Assembly (NCBI GenBank): GCA_021821045.1
Contig: JAKACW010000006.1
Coordinates: forward strand, 1-64,000
DNA from: Pseudomonadota bacterium
Lineage (GTDB): Bacteria > Pseudomonadota > Gammaproteobacteria > JAADHS01
Direction of reading: 5' to 3'
Length of the DNA: 64,000 bases
Positions 9,126-19,091 of the stretch are shown in pieces. The first letter of the stretch is position 1, and each line of letters opens with the position of its first letter. The notes beneath the pieces were generated by a model, which was given only the letters and a program-made list of their open reading frames with translations, ran no database searches and was not told where the DNA came from. The position numbers were made by a program, and so were the translations under genes.

Positions 9126-11491
9126 ACCCGTATGCCGAGGCGTTTACTTGGAGTCACCCCTTGGGCGAGCACGCGATCGCCCATCGCGACGGGGCGGTCT
9201 CGTGCGTAATCGGGTATCGCGGGTGGGATGTGAGTCTGGCCACCGATGCGCAACGCGCCGCGCTGTGGACGCCGCTTTACCAAGCGTTGCACAGCTTACC
9301 GCCGGACGTGGTGGCGGAGTGGCATTTGTGGCGCGAACACGACACCCGTTGGGTCGACGAGTACCTCAGTGTCGGGTCGCGTATGCAACGCGGCGCGGAG
9401 GTGGCGCAACCGTTTCGGGAGGCGATGGCGGACCACCTCGCCCAGTACACCCTCATCAACGAGACGGCGTTGGTGTTAACCCATGTGCCGCGCAAGCGGC
9501 CGTTTTGGGCGCGCCGCGCTTTGGTGGAGCAAGCGCGTGCGGCCGACACCGTGTGTGACACCGCGCACGCGTTGTTGCGTTTTTTACCGGAGGCGCGGCT
9601 GCTTTCGGTCGATGACTTCGTGCAGCGCATCGTCCAGTCGGCGAGCCGGCGGCGGTTTTTGCGCGGTGCCCGCACCACCGTCGATCCGCGCTTCTTGCTC
9701 AACGAACAACTGCTCGATGCGCAACCGAGCGACTCACACAACGGATTGGCGTTCGAGGGTGAGCACACCCGCGCGTTGCTGGTTTACCTCTACCCGAAGT
9801 GCGAACCGGGCTGGACGGAACGCTTGGCCCGCGCGCCGTGTCCCTTGCATCTATCGCACATCGTGCAAGCGGCCGACACCCGTCGCGCCTTGCGCGAGGC
9901 CGAGCGTGACGGGACCTTGAGTGAAGGGCTCTTGAGTCGTCACGATGCGGCGCGGTCGGAAAAACGGCTGGCCGACATGACCGGCTTCCAACAGTTCGTG
10001 GCCGAACACGGGCTGGGGATTTTTCGTAACGCGTTTATTGTGCACCTGCACGGCGATCCCGAGACGCTGGCGCGGGGCGAAGCGTATGTCACCGATGCGG
10101 TGGAGCAGGCGGGCGGCCAGGTGCGCGGCGATGCCTATCTGCAACGGCCGTATTTTCGGGCCGGTCAACCGGGGCAGGGACATCGCTGTCCGTTGTTTCG
10201 GCCGGATCACACCTGGCAGGTCGGCGACTTGTTGCCCGTGCATGTGTTTTCGCGCGGCGAGGCGGCGCCCGAGAGTGTGCGCTTGGCCGAGACCGGCCAG
10301 CCGGTGGGGCTCAATTACACCAACAAGAGCGTGGCGCACAGTGTAACGGTGGCGGTGACGCGTGGCGGGAAGGATGTGGAGAAGATCGCCACCATCGTGG
10401 AGACCTATCCGTTCGGTATCGATTGGTATTGTTTGGAGATCGGCGGCAGCTACCGCTGGGTGGTGGAAGCATTCGGTGGCACGTACTCCGAAGTCGATCC
10501 GCGGCACACCGCGGTCAATCCGCTCCCGCTGTATGCGGTCGCGCGCGCCGAGGGTTTGCCGCTCGATGCCGAGATCGCCGGCGCGACGGTGAACGCCTTG
10601 GCGTTCTTGTTGACCGATGGGATGACCACCTTGAGTGTGCATCAAACCGCGGCGGCACAAATGGCGCTGCAAATGCTCTATTCCGTCCCCGGCGCGACGG
10701 AGGCGCCGACGCTCGCCGATTATCTGGGCGAGTTGGAACAGGGTACCTATTGGGAGAACGACGAACAATCGCACGCCGCCGCGGCCATGGCGGCCAATCT
10801 GCATTCGTTTCTCGACACCACCGAGGGCCGTTTGTTTGCCGGGCCGGGGTCACTGCAATTGTCGGACGGGATCACCGGCGTGGATCTGAAAGCAGTCGAT
10901 CGGGTGAGTCCCAAACTGTTGACGTTTTACCTGGTGTTCGTCGCCTTGCGCTTTCAGCAACAGGCGTTTGCGCGGCGCCAGCCGGCGCGTGTGCTACTGA
11001 ATGAGTTGCACAAGTTCGTGGGCGTGGCGCCGGACGTGGTGCGCCGCTTGTGCGCGGAGTTGGCGCGCATGGGCCGCAAAGAAGCGGCGGCGCTCGATCT
11101 GGTGACCCAAGGCATTGCCGAGATCGATGCCTTGGAGAGCGAAGTGCTCAACAGCATGGCGATTCGCACCTTGCTGTATCGCAACGCCGAATGGGAGACG
11201 ATCGCGGCCCGCATGAAACTGCCCGAGGGCGCGCTCGCGGCGTGGAAGGCCTTCGACTATCCCCTCGAAGCGGCGTATCGGCCGGGCCTGCGTGGCGTGG
11301 GGGATGCGTATTCGTTATTGCACCTGACGTTCCCGTCGCTGCTGCTGGATTTTGCCAGCACGGATCCGGCGGATCTTTCACTCAAGGCGCAGGTCGGGGC
11401 GCTCACGCCCGATCCGTTCGAACGCATTGCCTTGCTGCGCCAAGCGCGCGCCCACGGCCCGGCGCCCGACCGGCGGGAGCGTGCCGCATGA
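9122..11491 (+). CDS. VirB4-like protein (non-canonical Walker motifs)
   Basis: DWYCLEIGGSYRWVVEAFGGTYSEVDPRHTAVNPLPLY and RVLLNELHKF...LARMGRKEAAALDLVTQ match VirB4 layout. Confidence 0.75.
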   Translation: MNPYAEAFTWSHPLGEHAIAHRDGAVSCVIGYRGWDVSLATDAQRAALWTPLYQALHSLPPDVVAEWHLWREHDTRWVDEYLSVGSRMQRGAEVAQPFREAMADHLAQYTLINETALVLTHVPRKRPFWARRALVEQARAADTVCDTAHALLRFLPEARLLSVDDFVQRIVQSASRRRFLRGARTTVDPRFLLNEQLLDAQPSDSHNGLAFEGEHTRALLVYLYPKCEPGWTERLARAPCPLHLSHIVQAADTRRALREAERDGTLSEGLLSRHDAARSEKRLADMTGFQQFVAEHGLGIFRNAFIVHLHGDPETLARGEAYVTDAVEQAGGQVRGDAYLQRPYFRAGQPGQGHRCPLFRPDHTWQVGDLLPVHVFSRGEAAPESVRLAETGQPVGLNYTNKSVAHSVTVAVTRGGKDVEKIATIVETYPFGIDWYCLEIGGSYRWVVEAFGGTYSEVDPRHTAVNPLPLYAVARAEGLPLDAEIAGATVNALAFLLTDGMTTLSVHQTAAAQMALQMLYSVPGATEAPTLADYLGELEQGTYWENDEQSHAAAAMAANLHSFLDTTEGRLFAGPGSLQLSDGITGVDLKAVDRVSPKLLTFYLVFVALRFQQQAFARRQPARVLLNELHKFVGVAPDVVRRLCAELARMGRKEAAALDLVTQGIAEIDALESEVLNSMAIRTLLYRNAEWETIAARMKLPEGALAAWKAFDYPLEAAYRPGLRGVGDAYSLLHLTFPSLLLDFASTDPADLSLKAQVGALTPDPFERIALLRQARAHGPAPDRRERAA

Positions 11492-12159
11492 TGCGCGGCG
11501 CGCAGGCAATGCTTCTCGCACTTACCCTCATCGGGGCGATGCCGGCGGCGCAGGCGTTTATCGATGTCAGTGGTCCGGCGCAGTTAGCGCAGATGGGCAA
11601 GATCTATTACACCTTGATCGAACAGTTGCGTACACTGCAAGCGCAGAGTACCACGATGCGTCGGCTGCTCGATGACGCGCGGGCGGCGCGTCAGACCTAT
11701 GATCGCGTGGTGAACCTGCGCCTGGAATCGGTCATTGACATGGTCAAGGGGGATCTGGCCGGCACCACCTTGCTTGATGAACTCGACGGCGCGTCGCGCG
11801 ATGAGCGCTTGCGTTTGATCGAGCTCGAATTGTCGCGGCGGATTCGCGCCGACACGGGCGCGGACCGTGCCCGACTGCAACGGGCGAAAGGGCAGATCAA
11901 ACAACTCCAACGACTTCAGGCCGTGCAAGCGGCGGCCGGGGCCAACCTGCAAGCGGCGAACACCGATCTCGATGAGCGTCGCAGTGCCCAACTGACCGCC
12001 CAGTCGACCGCCATGATTGCCGCCTTGGCCAGCGTCGAACAACAACGTCGGGCCAGCGAGGCGTTGCAGGCCCACGAGTCCCGCGCGCAGGAAACGTCGT
12101 TCATGCGTGAGAGTGTGCAGGTCTACGGCGCGTTGGCCGAGCGGGAGGCGACGCGCTGA
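11488..12159 (+). CDS. VirB5/TrbJ-like secreted coiled-coil protein
   Basis: Signal peptide; DVSGPAQLAQMGKIYYTLIEQLRTLQAQ; position in operon. Confidence 0.55.
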   Translation: MMRGAQAMLLALTLIGAMPAAQAFIDVSGPAQLAQMGKIYYTLIEQLRTLQAQSTTMRRLLDDARAARQTYDRVVNLRLESVIDMVKGDLAGTTLLDELDGASRDERLRLIELELSRRIRADTGADRARLQRAKGQIKQLQRLQAVQAAAGANLQAANTDLDERRSAQLTAQSTAMIAALASVEQQRRASEALQAHESRAQETSFMRESVQVYGALAEREATR

Positions 12160-13316
12160 TGGACAGTGGACTCACTTCGCTGGTCACGGCGTTCTCGCCC
12201 GCGCCGATTTACGAAGCGAGCGCGAGCATGGCCCAGTATGTGGCGAGCCTCATTACCCCGATTATGTTGGTGCTGGCGATTTACGTGCGCATCGGTGAGA
12301 CGCAATTGGCGAACTTGAGCGGCAACAGCCGGTGGGCGTTGGCGGTCAAGGATCTGTTGCTGTGGGGCAGTGTGCTTGCACTGTACTTTGCGATCGCCAA
12401 CGAAGTGGGGGCGTTGTTCAATGCGTTTTACGAAGGGCTGGCACGGCAAGGGTCCACCGCCCAGATCTTCGCGGCGTTCGACACCCTGGTGGCGCGGGTG
12501 GAGGCGCAACAGGCGACCCAAGAGAGCGGCGTGTGGTCGGCCATGACGGACATGGGTCAGAGTCTGGTCAACGCGGTGGGGTTTGGCGTGTATTACCTGT
12601 CGTGGATCCTGGTGGTGTTCATCGGCGTGTTCATGCACTTGGCCCACGCCATCGGCTACGGGATCGCGTTTATCCTGGGCTTGCTGGTGATTCCCACGGC
12701 CATGACGCAAAGCGTGCGCTTGTTGCGCGGGTGGGCGGTGTTATTGGGGGCGATTCTACTCTGGCCGCTGATCGAATCCATCGCGTTAGGCCTTTATGGC
12801 AAGGTGTTTTCGCAGCTGGCCGCAACCTGGGTGCACGAACCGGCGGAGTCGATGCCGATGTTGCGGGTGTACATCCTCTACACCGTGCTCAACCTGATTA
12901 TCGCGGTGATCGCCGTGGGCAGCCCGTTGCTAGCCGGTGCGATTGCAGGTAACGGTAACGCGTTGGCGCAATGGGCGATGCCGTTCGTGGTCGGTGCAGT
13001 CGGCGCCAGTGGCGCGTACCGGCGCGCTGTCACGCGGGCGGTGCCCGCGGCAGGCCGTCACGGGTGGACTCTCACCCGCGCAAGCGGCCAAGCCTTGACA
13101 CGCGTTGCGCACACCGTGCGGACATCGTCATCGCGCGGCCCCGCGCCGCAATCAGGAAGTGCGCGGCAAGCGGCGGGCTCGACGGCCTCGCCCACCGCCT
13201 CCACGCCGACGACACCACGCAATGAAGATGCAGCGCGCCGCGCCCGTCAGACGCGTCGCGGCGTCATGATTCAAAAACAACGACAGAAACACAAACCGCA
13301 GGATAAAACGCCATGA
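12159..13316 (+). CDS. VirB6/TrbL-like polytopic membrane protein
   Basis: Multiple TM helices with charged C-terminal tail; operon position. Confidence 0.6.
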   Translation: MDSGLTSLVTAFSPAPIYEASASMAQYVASLITPIMLVLAIYVRIGETQLANLSGNSRWALAVKDLLLWGSVLALYFAIANEVGALFNAFYEGLARQGSTAQIFAAFDTLVARVEAQQATQESGVWSAMTDMGQSLVNAVGFGVYYLSWILVVFIGVFMHLAHAIGYGIAFILGLLVIPTAMTQSVRLLRGWAVLLGAILLWPLIESIALGLYGKVFSQLAATWVHEPAESMPMLRVYILYTVLNLIIAVIAVGSPLLAGAIAGNGNALAQWAMPFVVGAVGASGAYRRAVTRAVPAAGRHGWTLTRASGQALTRVAHTVRTSSSRGPAPQSGSARQAAGSTASPTASTPTTPRNEDAARRARQTRRGVMIQKQRQKHKPQDKTP

Positions 13317-13966
13317 ACGAGATCGTGACCGAACCGGAAGCGGCGCCGTTGAGCGCCAAACAGTTACTGCAACGCCACGGCCCCGCCGGGGGGTTGATCC
13401 TGCGGCTGCAACGCTACGCGTTGTTGGGATGGGGCTGTTTTTTTGCGTTGGCGATTGTGTTTGTCGGGTATGCCTTGGTGGCGCAGCTGCGACCCGTGCC
13501 GGTGATCGCGGTGAGCGAAGACGGGCGGATGCTCGGCACCGTCGACTATGTCGATGGGACCCATCGCACGGAAGGCGAGTTGCTCGCCGCGGCGCGCTAC
13601 TTCACGCAATACTACTTGAGCATGAACAGTGCCACGGTGTTCGAGGACATGGCGCTGGCCATGAACATGATGGAAACGTCGCTGCGCGAGCAGAAACTGG
13701 CGGAAGTGAAAGCGAATGACTATCTGGCGCGGATCGCCGCGGCGGAAACGCGGGCGCAGGTGCGCTTCGGCGAGGGCGCGGAACAACCGCAACTGATCGA
13801 GCAGCGCGAGGAGGCCGCGCGGATCCGCTTGCGCGGACAGCTGTTGCTCGACGGCCCCGGGGGACGGGTGGAAAGCCCGTTCGATGTCACCGTGACGCTA
13901 CGACCCGTCGCGCGCACACCGCTAGCCACCCACGGCGTGGCCATACTCAACGTGGAGGACAACTGA
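13313..13966 (+). CDS. VirB8/TraE-like inner-membrane T4SS protein
   Basis: Single N-terminal TM plus periplasmic domain; operon position. Confidence 0.45.
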   Translation: MNEIVTEPEAAPLSAKQLLQRHGPAGGLILRLQRYALLGWGCFFALAIVFVGYALVAQLRPVPVIAVSEDGRMLGTVDYVDGTHRTEGELLAAARYFTQYYLSMNSATVFEDMALAMNMMETSLREQKLAEVKANDYLARIAAAETRAQVRFGEGAEQPQLIEQREEAARIRLRGQLLLDGPGGRVESPFDVTVTLRPVARTPLATHGVAILNVEDN

Positions 13967-13967
13967 T

Positions 13968-14873
13968 ATGCAACGGCTCATCAGTGTGATGCTCGGGGCG
14001 CTGATATGCGCCAACACCTGGGCCCTCGAGGCGCCGACGCCACAACGCAAGCGCGTGACGTTGGAACCGTTTACCGCCTTGAGCGTGGCGATCGTGCCGG
14101 ATCTGGGGACGCGGTTTCGGTTTCCGTTTGTGCTCGACACGGCGGAAAATCCCATTCCCTTTACGCTCACCGTGACCAACGATGCGGTGTTTCATGTCGA
14201 GCGGCCAGCGGGTCGGGACTTTTTCATCGTCACAGTGCCGCCGCCCAAAGACGGCGGCGCGATGCCGGGCTATCTGGGCACGCTGTTCGTGAATCTGGCC
14301 GGCTATCACCTCACCGTGGCGCTGTCGACCACCGGGCGCTTGGATCAGCACTATACCGACATCGACTTCGAACTGGGTGAAGAAAAAAAAGCGGATTGGC
14401 TGCACGATGCGCTCGCGCGCGAGCGCGCCATGCTGCAAGCGCAGTTCGACGCCAAACAAGCCGCGTTCGAGATCGAAGTGGAACGGGCGGCGATGGTGCG
14501 GTTGGCGCAAGCGTTGCGCGATGCGCCGAGCAGGAAAGCCATCAAGGAAGAGCGACTGGTGCGCCTCGACACCGGTGTGGATCTGACGGTGTACGTCGAG
14601 CGGGAACTGGATCTCGGGGACTACACCGCCTGGTTGTTCGAACTCGAACAACGGGGCGCACCCGAGGGGGTGCGGGTGGAGCACGTGCAGCTGCAGGCAG
14701 GAGAATCATCACTGCGCCGGATGATTCCGGCGACGGTGGAGTTGCCGAAAACCGTGAGCGGGACGCAGCCGGTTCGGGGTGTGGTCGTGGTGCCGCGTGA
14801 CGCGGTCCCGCCGGGGGAATATCTGACCTTGCAGGTGGCGACGGATAGCGGCAATGCGGAGGTGACCTGGTGA
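13968..14873 (+). CDS. VirB9/TraK-like secreted T4SS protein
   Basis: Signal peptide, beta-rich, precedes VirB10-like gene with ATGA overlap. Confidence 0.4.
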   Translation: MQRLISVMLGALICANTWALEAPTPQRKRVTLEPFTALSVAIVPDLGTRFRFPFVLDTAENPIPFTLTVTNDAVFHVERPAGRDFFIVTVPPPKDGGAMPGYLGTLFVNLAGYHLTVALSTTGRLDQHYTDIDFELGEEKKADWLHDALARERAMLQAQFDAKQAAFEIEVERAAMVRLAQALRDAPSRKAIKEERLVRLDTGVDLTVYVERELDLGDYTAWLFELEQRGAPEGVRVEHVQLQAGESSLRRMIPATVELPKTVSGTQPVRGVVVVPRDAVPPGEYLTLQVATDSGNAEVTW

Positions 14874-15802
14874 AACGTAAAGCAGTGCTCGCGGTGCTCT
14901 GCGCGTTGCCGGTGATTGCATTCGCCGTGACCGGCGATGATTTGCGCGATCTGAGTAGCGAGGCGGAACAGCAGCAACGGCAGCGAGCGGCGCGGCTCAG
15001 TGCCGATGACCTGGGCGGGCGGTTTCGGCTATTGGAGAAGACGCAGAAAGTGGAGAAGGGTCAAACGGTGACGGCAACCGAGACGTCACCGTCGATGTCC
15101 GCAACGCAACGACGCACCGCAAGCACACGCGATGCTGAACCCATACCGCAGGAATCGCACTCGGTCTCCATGCGCACTTCCGCGTCGACACCGCAGACGG
15201 GGAGCAGGGCAGGGGAGTATGTGCCGCCGCCGCGCGAGGCGGTCGAAGCGAACGTGCATACCGATGCCTTGACGATTGATCCGACCCGTTTCGGAATTAG
15301 CATGGGCAGCTGGCTGCAAGCCGAACTCACCCGACCCACCACGAGCGCGGAGCCGGGCTTGTTGGAACTGACCGTGACCCATGATCAACCCGGACGCTAC
15401 CGTACCTTACCGAAGGGGACATTGCTGTTCGCCGAGAAAACGGTCAACGGGGCCACGCAGCGATTGGAGTTGCGCATCGTCAAAGGGGTGACCCCGGACG
15501 GCAACGAGTTCACGCTCGACGCCCAACTGTTCGACGGACAGCGTCACTCGGGTCTGGCCGGCGTGGTGCTGCACCGTCGCGAAGACCGGCTTCGCTACGC
15601 GGCGCAAGATGGGGTGTTCGGCGCGACGCGTGCATGGTTACGCACCGTGGTGAGCGACGATCCCATCGGCGCCGCAACCCGCACCGCCGCCGAAGCACTA
15701 GTCGAGGAGGAGCAGCAAAGTGGTGAACGTTATCGGGCGCCCACGGTGACGCTGGCCGTGCCGCCGCAGGCGGTGCAGATTCGGGTGAATGCGGCGTTGT
15801 GA
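14870..15802 (+). CDS. VirB10/TrbI-like T4SS protein
   Basis: YRTLPKGTLLFAEKTVNGATQRLELRIVKGVTPDGNEFTLDAQLFDGQRHSGLAGVV resembles the VirB10 beta-barrel core; N-terminal signal-like segment. Confidence 0.55.
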   Translation: MKRKAVLAVLCALPVIAFAVTGDDLRDLSSEAEQQQRQRAARLSADDLGGRFRLLEKTQKVEKGQTVTATETSPSMSATQRRTASTRDAEPIPQESHSVSMRTSASTPQTGSRAGEYVPPPREAVEANVHTDALTIDPTRFGISMGSWLQAELTRPTTSAEPGLLELTVTHDQPGRYRTLPKGTLLFAEKTVNGATQRLELRIVKGVTPDGNEFTLDAQLFDGQRHSGLAGVVLHRREDRLRYAAQDGVFGATRAWLRTVVSDDPIGAATRTAAEALVEEEQQSGERYRAPTVTLAVPPQAVQIRVNAAL

Positions 15803-15869
15803 GGATGCGCTTTGCTTGAGCCCCTTGCTTTGTTACGGGTGTCTTTTTGTTTGAAAAGTCCGGTTTTTA

Positions 15870-15955
15870 GGTATTTATAGTACCGAATAAAAGAGAAAAA
15901 TAAACTGGCTATCGATAAAGTTTAAAAAGTCGTCTATATTGGTACCATGAGTACC
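15870..15955. promoter_or_regulatory. Twin 15-bp operators upstream of and overlapping the abiEi start
   Basis: GGTATTTATAGTACC (15870-15884) and GGTACCATGAGTACC (15941-15955). Confidence 0.65.
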
Positions 15956-16717
15956 GTAAAAGAGTCAAAATTAAACAGTCTCCTTCGCACTCAGCCCATG
16001 GGCATCGTGCTCACTTCGGCGTGGCTAGCAGAGCAGGGGTATAGCCTTGATTTGCAGAAACGGTACAAAAAAAGCCAGTGGTTCGACTCTATTGGTAGAG
16101 GTGCCTTGGTTCGCCATGGCGATCAGGTGGACTATTTGGGCGGTGTCTTCGCGCTTCAATCCCAACTAGGACTGTCGGTGCACCCCGCGGCGAAAACCGC
16201 GTTGTCGTTGCAAGGGAAGGCCCACTACGTGGAGTTGTCTACCAAGAAAGCGCAGCTGTTTGGTGGTCAGGATGAAACGTTGCCGCTTTGGTTTAAAAAG
16301 CGGGACTGGAGCGTACGTATAGATTGTAAGCTGACTTCCTTTATACCCCCTGAGCTTGGATTGGTTGAGATCGAGCATAAGAGCTTCACGGTGAAGGTTT
16401 CCACTCCCGCCCGTGCCGTGATGGAATGCCTCTATCTGGCACCTAAGTCTCAGCCGCTCTTGGAAGTATTTGAGCTGATGCAGGGCTTGAATAATTTGCG
16501 GCCGGGCTCGGTACAAATGCTTTTGGAAGCCTGTACGTCCATTAAAGTGAAGCGCTTGTTTTTGTATATGGCAGACAAGGCGGGTCATGAGTGGCTTCGC
16601 TATACCAAGCTGGACAAGGTTGATTTAGGTTCGGGAAAACGTGCCATCGTCCGCGATGGGGTGTACGTTTCGAAGTACCAGATAACGGTTCCCGAAGAAT
16701 TGGAGAACGCGGTGTGA
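15947..16717 (+). CDS. abiEi: AbiEi-family antitoxin (type IV TA)
   Basis: N-terminal wHTH-like region; overlaps (ATG/GTG) an AbiEii-like nucleotidyltransferase. Confidence 0.8.
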   Translation: MSTVKESKLNSLLRTQPMGIVLTSAWLAEQGYSLDLQKRYKKSQWFDSIGRGALVRHGDQVDYLGGVFALQSQLGLSVHPAAKTALSLQGKAHYVELSTKKAQLFGGQDETLPLWFKKRDWSVRIDCKLTSFIPPELGLVEIEHKSFTVKVSTPARAVMECLYLAPKSQPLLEVFELMQGLNNLRPGSVQMLLEACTSIKVKRLFLYMADKAGHEWLRYTKLDKVDLGSGKRAIVRDGVYVSKYQITVPEELENAV

Positions 16718-17613
16718 TTGAAGCCTACAAGAGGCAAGTGCGGCTTCTTCTCGATGTGTTGCCGGAGATCGCAAAGGAGAAGTGCTTTGCGATGCATGGC
16801 GGCACGGCTATCAATCTTTTCGTGCGTGATATGCCGAGGCTATCGGTGGATATCGATCTGACTTATGTTGAAATCGCAGATCGTAAAGAGACTCTGGACA
16901 CAATCAATGCCGCACTTGCTCGCATAAAAGAACGTGTGGAACGTCTACGTTCCTCGATACGAATAGAGCAAAAAGAAAGGGTGTGCAAACTTCAGCTTGA
17001 TGAAAACGGTATCATCATCAAGATTGAAGTCAACATGGTGGGACGCGGTTTAATTGGTGAAGCCATCACGGTGCAGCTTTGCGAAACCGCGCAAGACGAG
17101 TTTGATACCTTTTGCGTATCGTCAATTGTGCCTATGGCACAGCTTTACGGCGGTAAACTATGTGCGGCGCTGGACAGGCAACATCCTCGGGATCTGTTTG
17201 ATGTGAGAATTTTGCTTGATAACGAAGGCTTTAGTAACGAGATCAAGCGAGGCTTTATGTTTGGGTTGATCAGCAGCAATCGGCCAATTCACGAAATGCT
17301 CGATCCCAATCTACTCGATCAGCGGTCGGCATTCGAAAATCAATTCGAAGGCATGAGCGCAATTGAGTTTAGTTACGACGATTATGAGGCAACAAGACTT
17401 CAGCTTATTCAAACCATAAAATCCGGTCTCGATAAAGACGATCGCACTTTCTTGCTCAGCTTTAATCGTTTGGAATCCGATTGGACAATTTACGATTTTC
17501 AGAAGTTTCCATCGGTGAACTGGAAGCTCCAAAATCTGGAAAGGTTCAAACAGAAAAATCCAGAGACCTACTGGAAGCAATTAGCAAGGCTGGAAACTAT
17601 TCTAGCGGCGTGA
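16714..17613 (+). CDS. abiEii: AbiEii nucleotidyltransferase-like toxin
   Basis: AMHGGTAINLFVRDMPRLSVDIDLTYVEIADR: GG-T...D.D nucleotidyltransferase motif; MAQLYGGKLCAALDRQHPRDLFDVRILL. Confidence 0.9.
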   Translation: MIEAYKRQVRLLLDVLPEIAKEKCFAMHGGTAINLFVRDMPRLSVDIDLTYVEIADRKETLDTINAALARIKERVERLRSSIRIEQKERVCKLQLDENGIIIKIEVNMVGRGLIGEAITVQLCETAQDEFDTFCVSSIVPMAQLYGGKLCAALDRQHPRDLFDVRILLDNEGFSNEIKRGFMFGLISSNRPIHEMLDPNLLDQRSAFENQFEGMSAIEFSYDDYEATRLQLIQTIKSGLDKDDRTFLLSFNRLESDWTIYDFQKFPSVNWKLQNLERFKQKNPETYWKQLARLETILAA

Positions 17614-17657
17614 ATCGGCCGCACTTTCTGCGGAACTCGAAAGAAGAAGTTAAGCGG

Positions 17658-19091
17658 TCAATGCACGTTGCTGTTTGGGGCAATGCCTCCCAATTGAGCC
17701 TGAGGTAAAACCGCTTGGAACCGGGTGAACAATTCGTTCGACGTCGCGTTGATCGTCCCACCGTGAAGCTCGACGATCGATTTTGCGATGGCGAGTCCAA
17801 GGCCAGCGCCGTCACCACCTTGTTGGTGGCCGCCTTCTGCGCGGTAGAAGCGATCGAACAGCCGGGGGATGTGTTCCTCCGGAATGGCGGTGCCGGGATT
17901 GTCCACGCTGACGGAAACGCCGCGTTCCGGTCCTTCCTCGATGCGCACTGCCACGGTCCCGTCGGGTGGCGTGTGGCGGATGGCGTTGGATAGTAGATTG
18001 CTGAGTAGACGTCTTAGCATCAACTTGTCTCCGGTGACCATAGCGCCGCCGTGGAGCGCGAGCGCGACACCGCGTTCGTCTGCCCACCCCTCGTAGAACT
18101 CGAACAATGCGTTGGTTTCAGCCACGAGATCGACGTCGACTTTGTCCGGCTGGTATAGCCCATTTTCTGCTTTGGCCAGGAACAGCATGTCGTTGATCAT
18201 TTGTGCCATGCGCTCGTATTCCTCGACGCTGGAATAGAGGATTTCGCGGTACTCGTCCGCGTTGCGCGGTTTCGACAGAGCGACCTGGGTTTGGGTCAGG
18301 AGAGTCGTCACCGGGGTGCGCAGTTCGTGGGCAATGTCGACCGAAAAATTCGACAGCCGCTGGAACGCCTCTTCTAGTCTTGTCAGCATGCCGTTGAAAG
18401 CGATCGCGAGCTCGGAGAGTTCCCGTGGCACGCTCTCTGGGGGGAGGCGTGTGTGCAGTTCGGCGGCGCTGATTTGCCGTATGCGGGCGACGATTTCGAG
18501 CAGAGGTGCATGTCCGCGGCGGACGGCGAACCAGCCCATCAGGCCAGCCGCGAGCACGCCGGCGGCGATCATCAACCACAGGGTTCGGCGGAAACCGGTG
18601 AGAAACCTCAGATGGTGATCGATGGTTACCGCGATCGACATCGTGTAGATGTCGCTACCGGACGGAACTGTAGTCAACTGGCGGGTCATCGCGCGGTAGG
18701 TATGATGGTCGCCGTGCAAGCGATAAAAGGAACCGTTCGGTATTTCGCGCGGCAGCGGACCGGCGACGGCGGCAAGGTCGGGCCCACCTGGGCTGGCGAA
18801 CAGAACCTGCCCATCGTCGCCGACGAGTTGAAGTACCGCACCATGGTGCCCTATCAGAATATCATCGAGCCGCTGAGCGAGCGTTGCCGGATCGTCCGAG
18901 CCCCGCTGGTTGACCACCACCTGCGTTACGGCGCGGGCAATAATCTCCAGTTCGGCATCATCCTCCATCGCGAAGTGATGTTCGATGGAGCGCTCGATGA
19001 ACCACCCGAATGCGGAAAAGACGAGGACGGCGACGACACTGAACAATAACGTCAGCCGCAACGTGAGCGACGGAGGGCGCGTCGGTTTCAT
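17658..19091 (-). CDS. copS: Heavy-metal sensor histidine kinase (CusS/CopS-like)
   Basis: FSVDIAHELRTPVTTLLTQTQVAL H-box, HAMP, HATPase motifs; overlaps response regulator. Confidence 0.9.
   Translation of the reverse strand: MKPTRPPSLTLRLTLLFSVVAVLVFSAFGWFIERSIEHHFAMEDDAELEIIARAVTQVVVNQRGSDDPATLAQRLDDILIGHHGAVLQLVGDDGQVLFASPGGPDLAAVAGPLPREIPNGSFYRLHGDHHTYRAMTRQLTTVPSGSDIYTMSIAVTIDHHLRFLTGFRRTLWLMIAAGVLAAGLMGWFAVRRGHAPLLEIVARIRQISAAELHTRLPPESVPRELSELAIAFNGMLTRLEEAFQRLSNFSVDIAHELRTPVTTLLTQTQVALSKPRNADEYREILYSSVEEYERMAQMINDMLFLAKAENGLYQPDKVDVDLVAETNALFEFYEGWADERGVALALHGGAMVTGDKLMLRRLLSNLLSNAIRHTPPDGTVAVRIEEGPERGVSVSVDNPGTAIPEEHIPRLFDRFYRAEGGHQQGGDGAGLGLAIAKSIVELHGGTINATSNELFTRFQAVLPQAQLGGIAPNSNVH

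Noticed and set aside
9851-10804. 317-aa minus-strand ORF inside the VirB4-like gene
   Set aside because: Antisense shadow ORF in GC-rich coding DNA; His/Arg-rich translation without family features.
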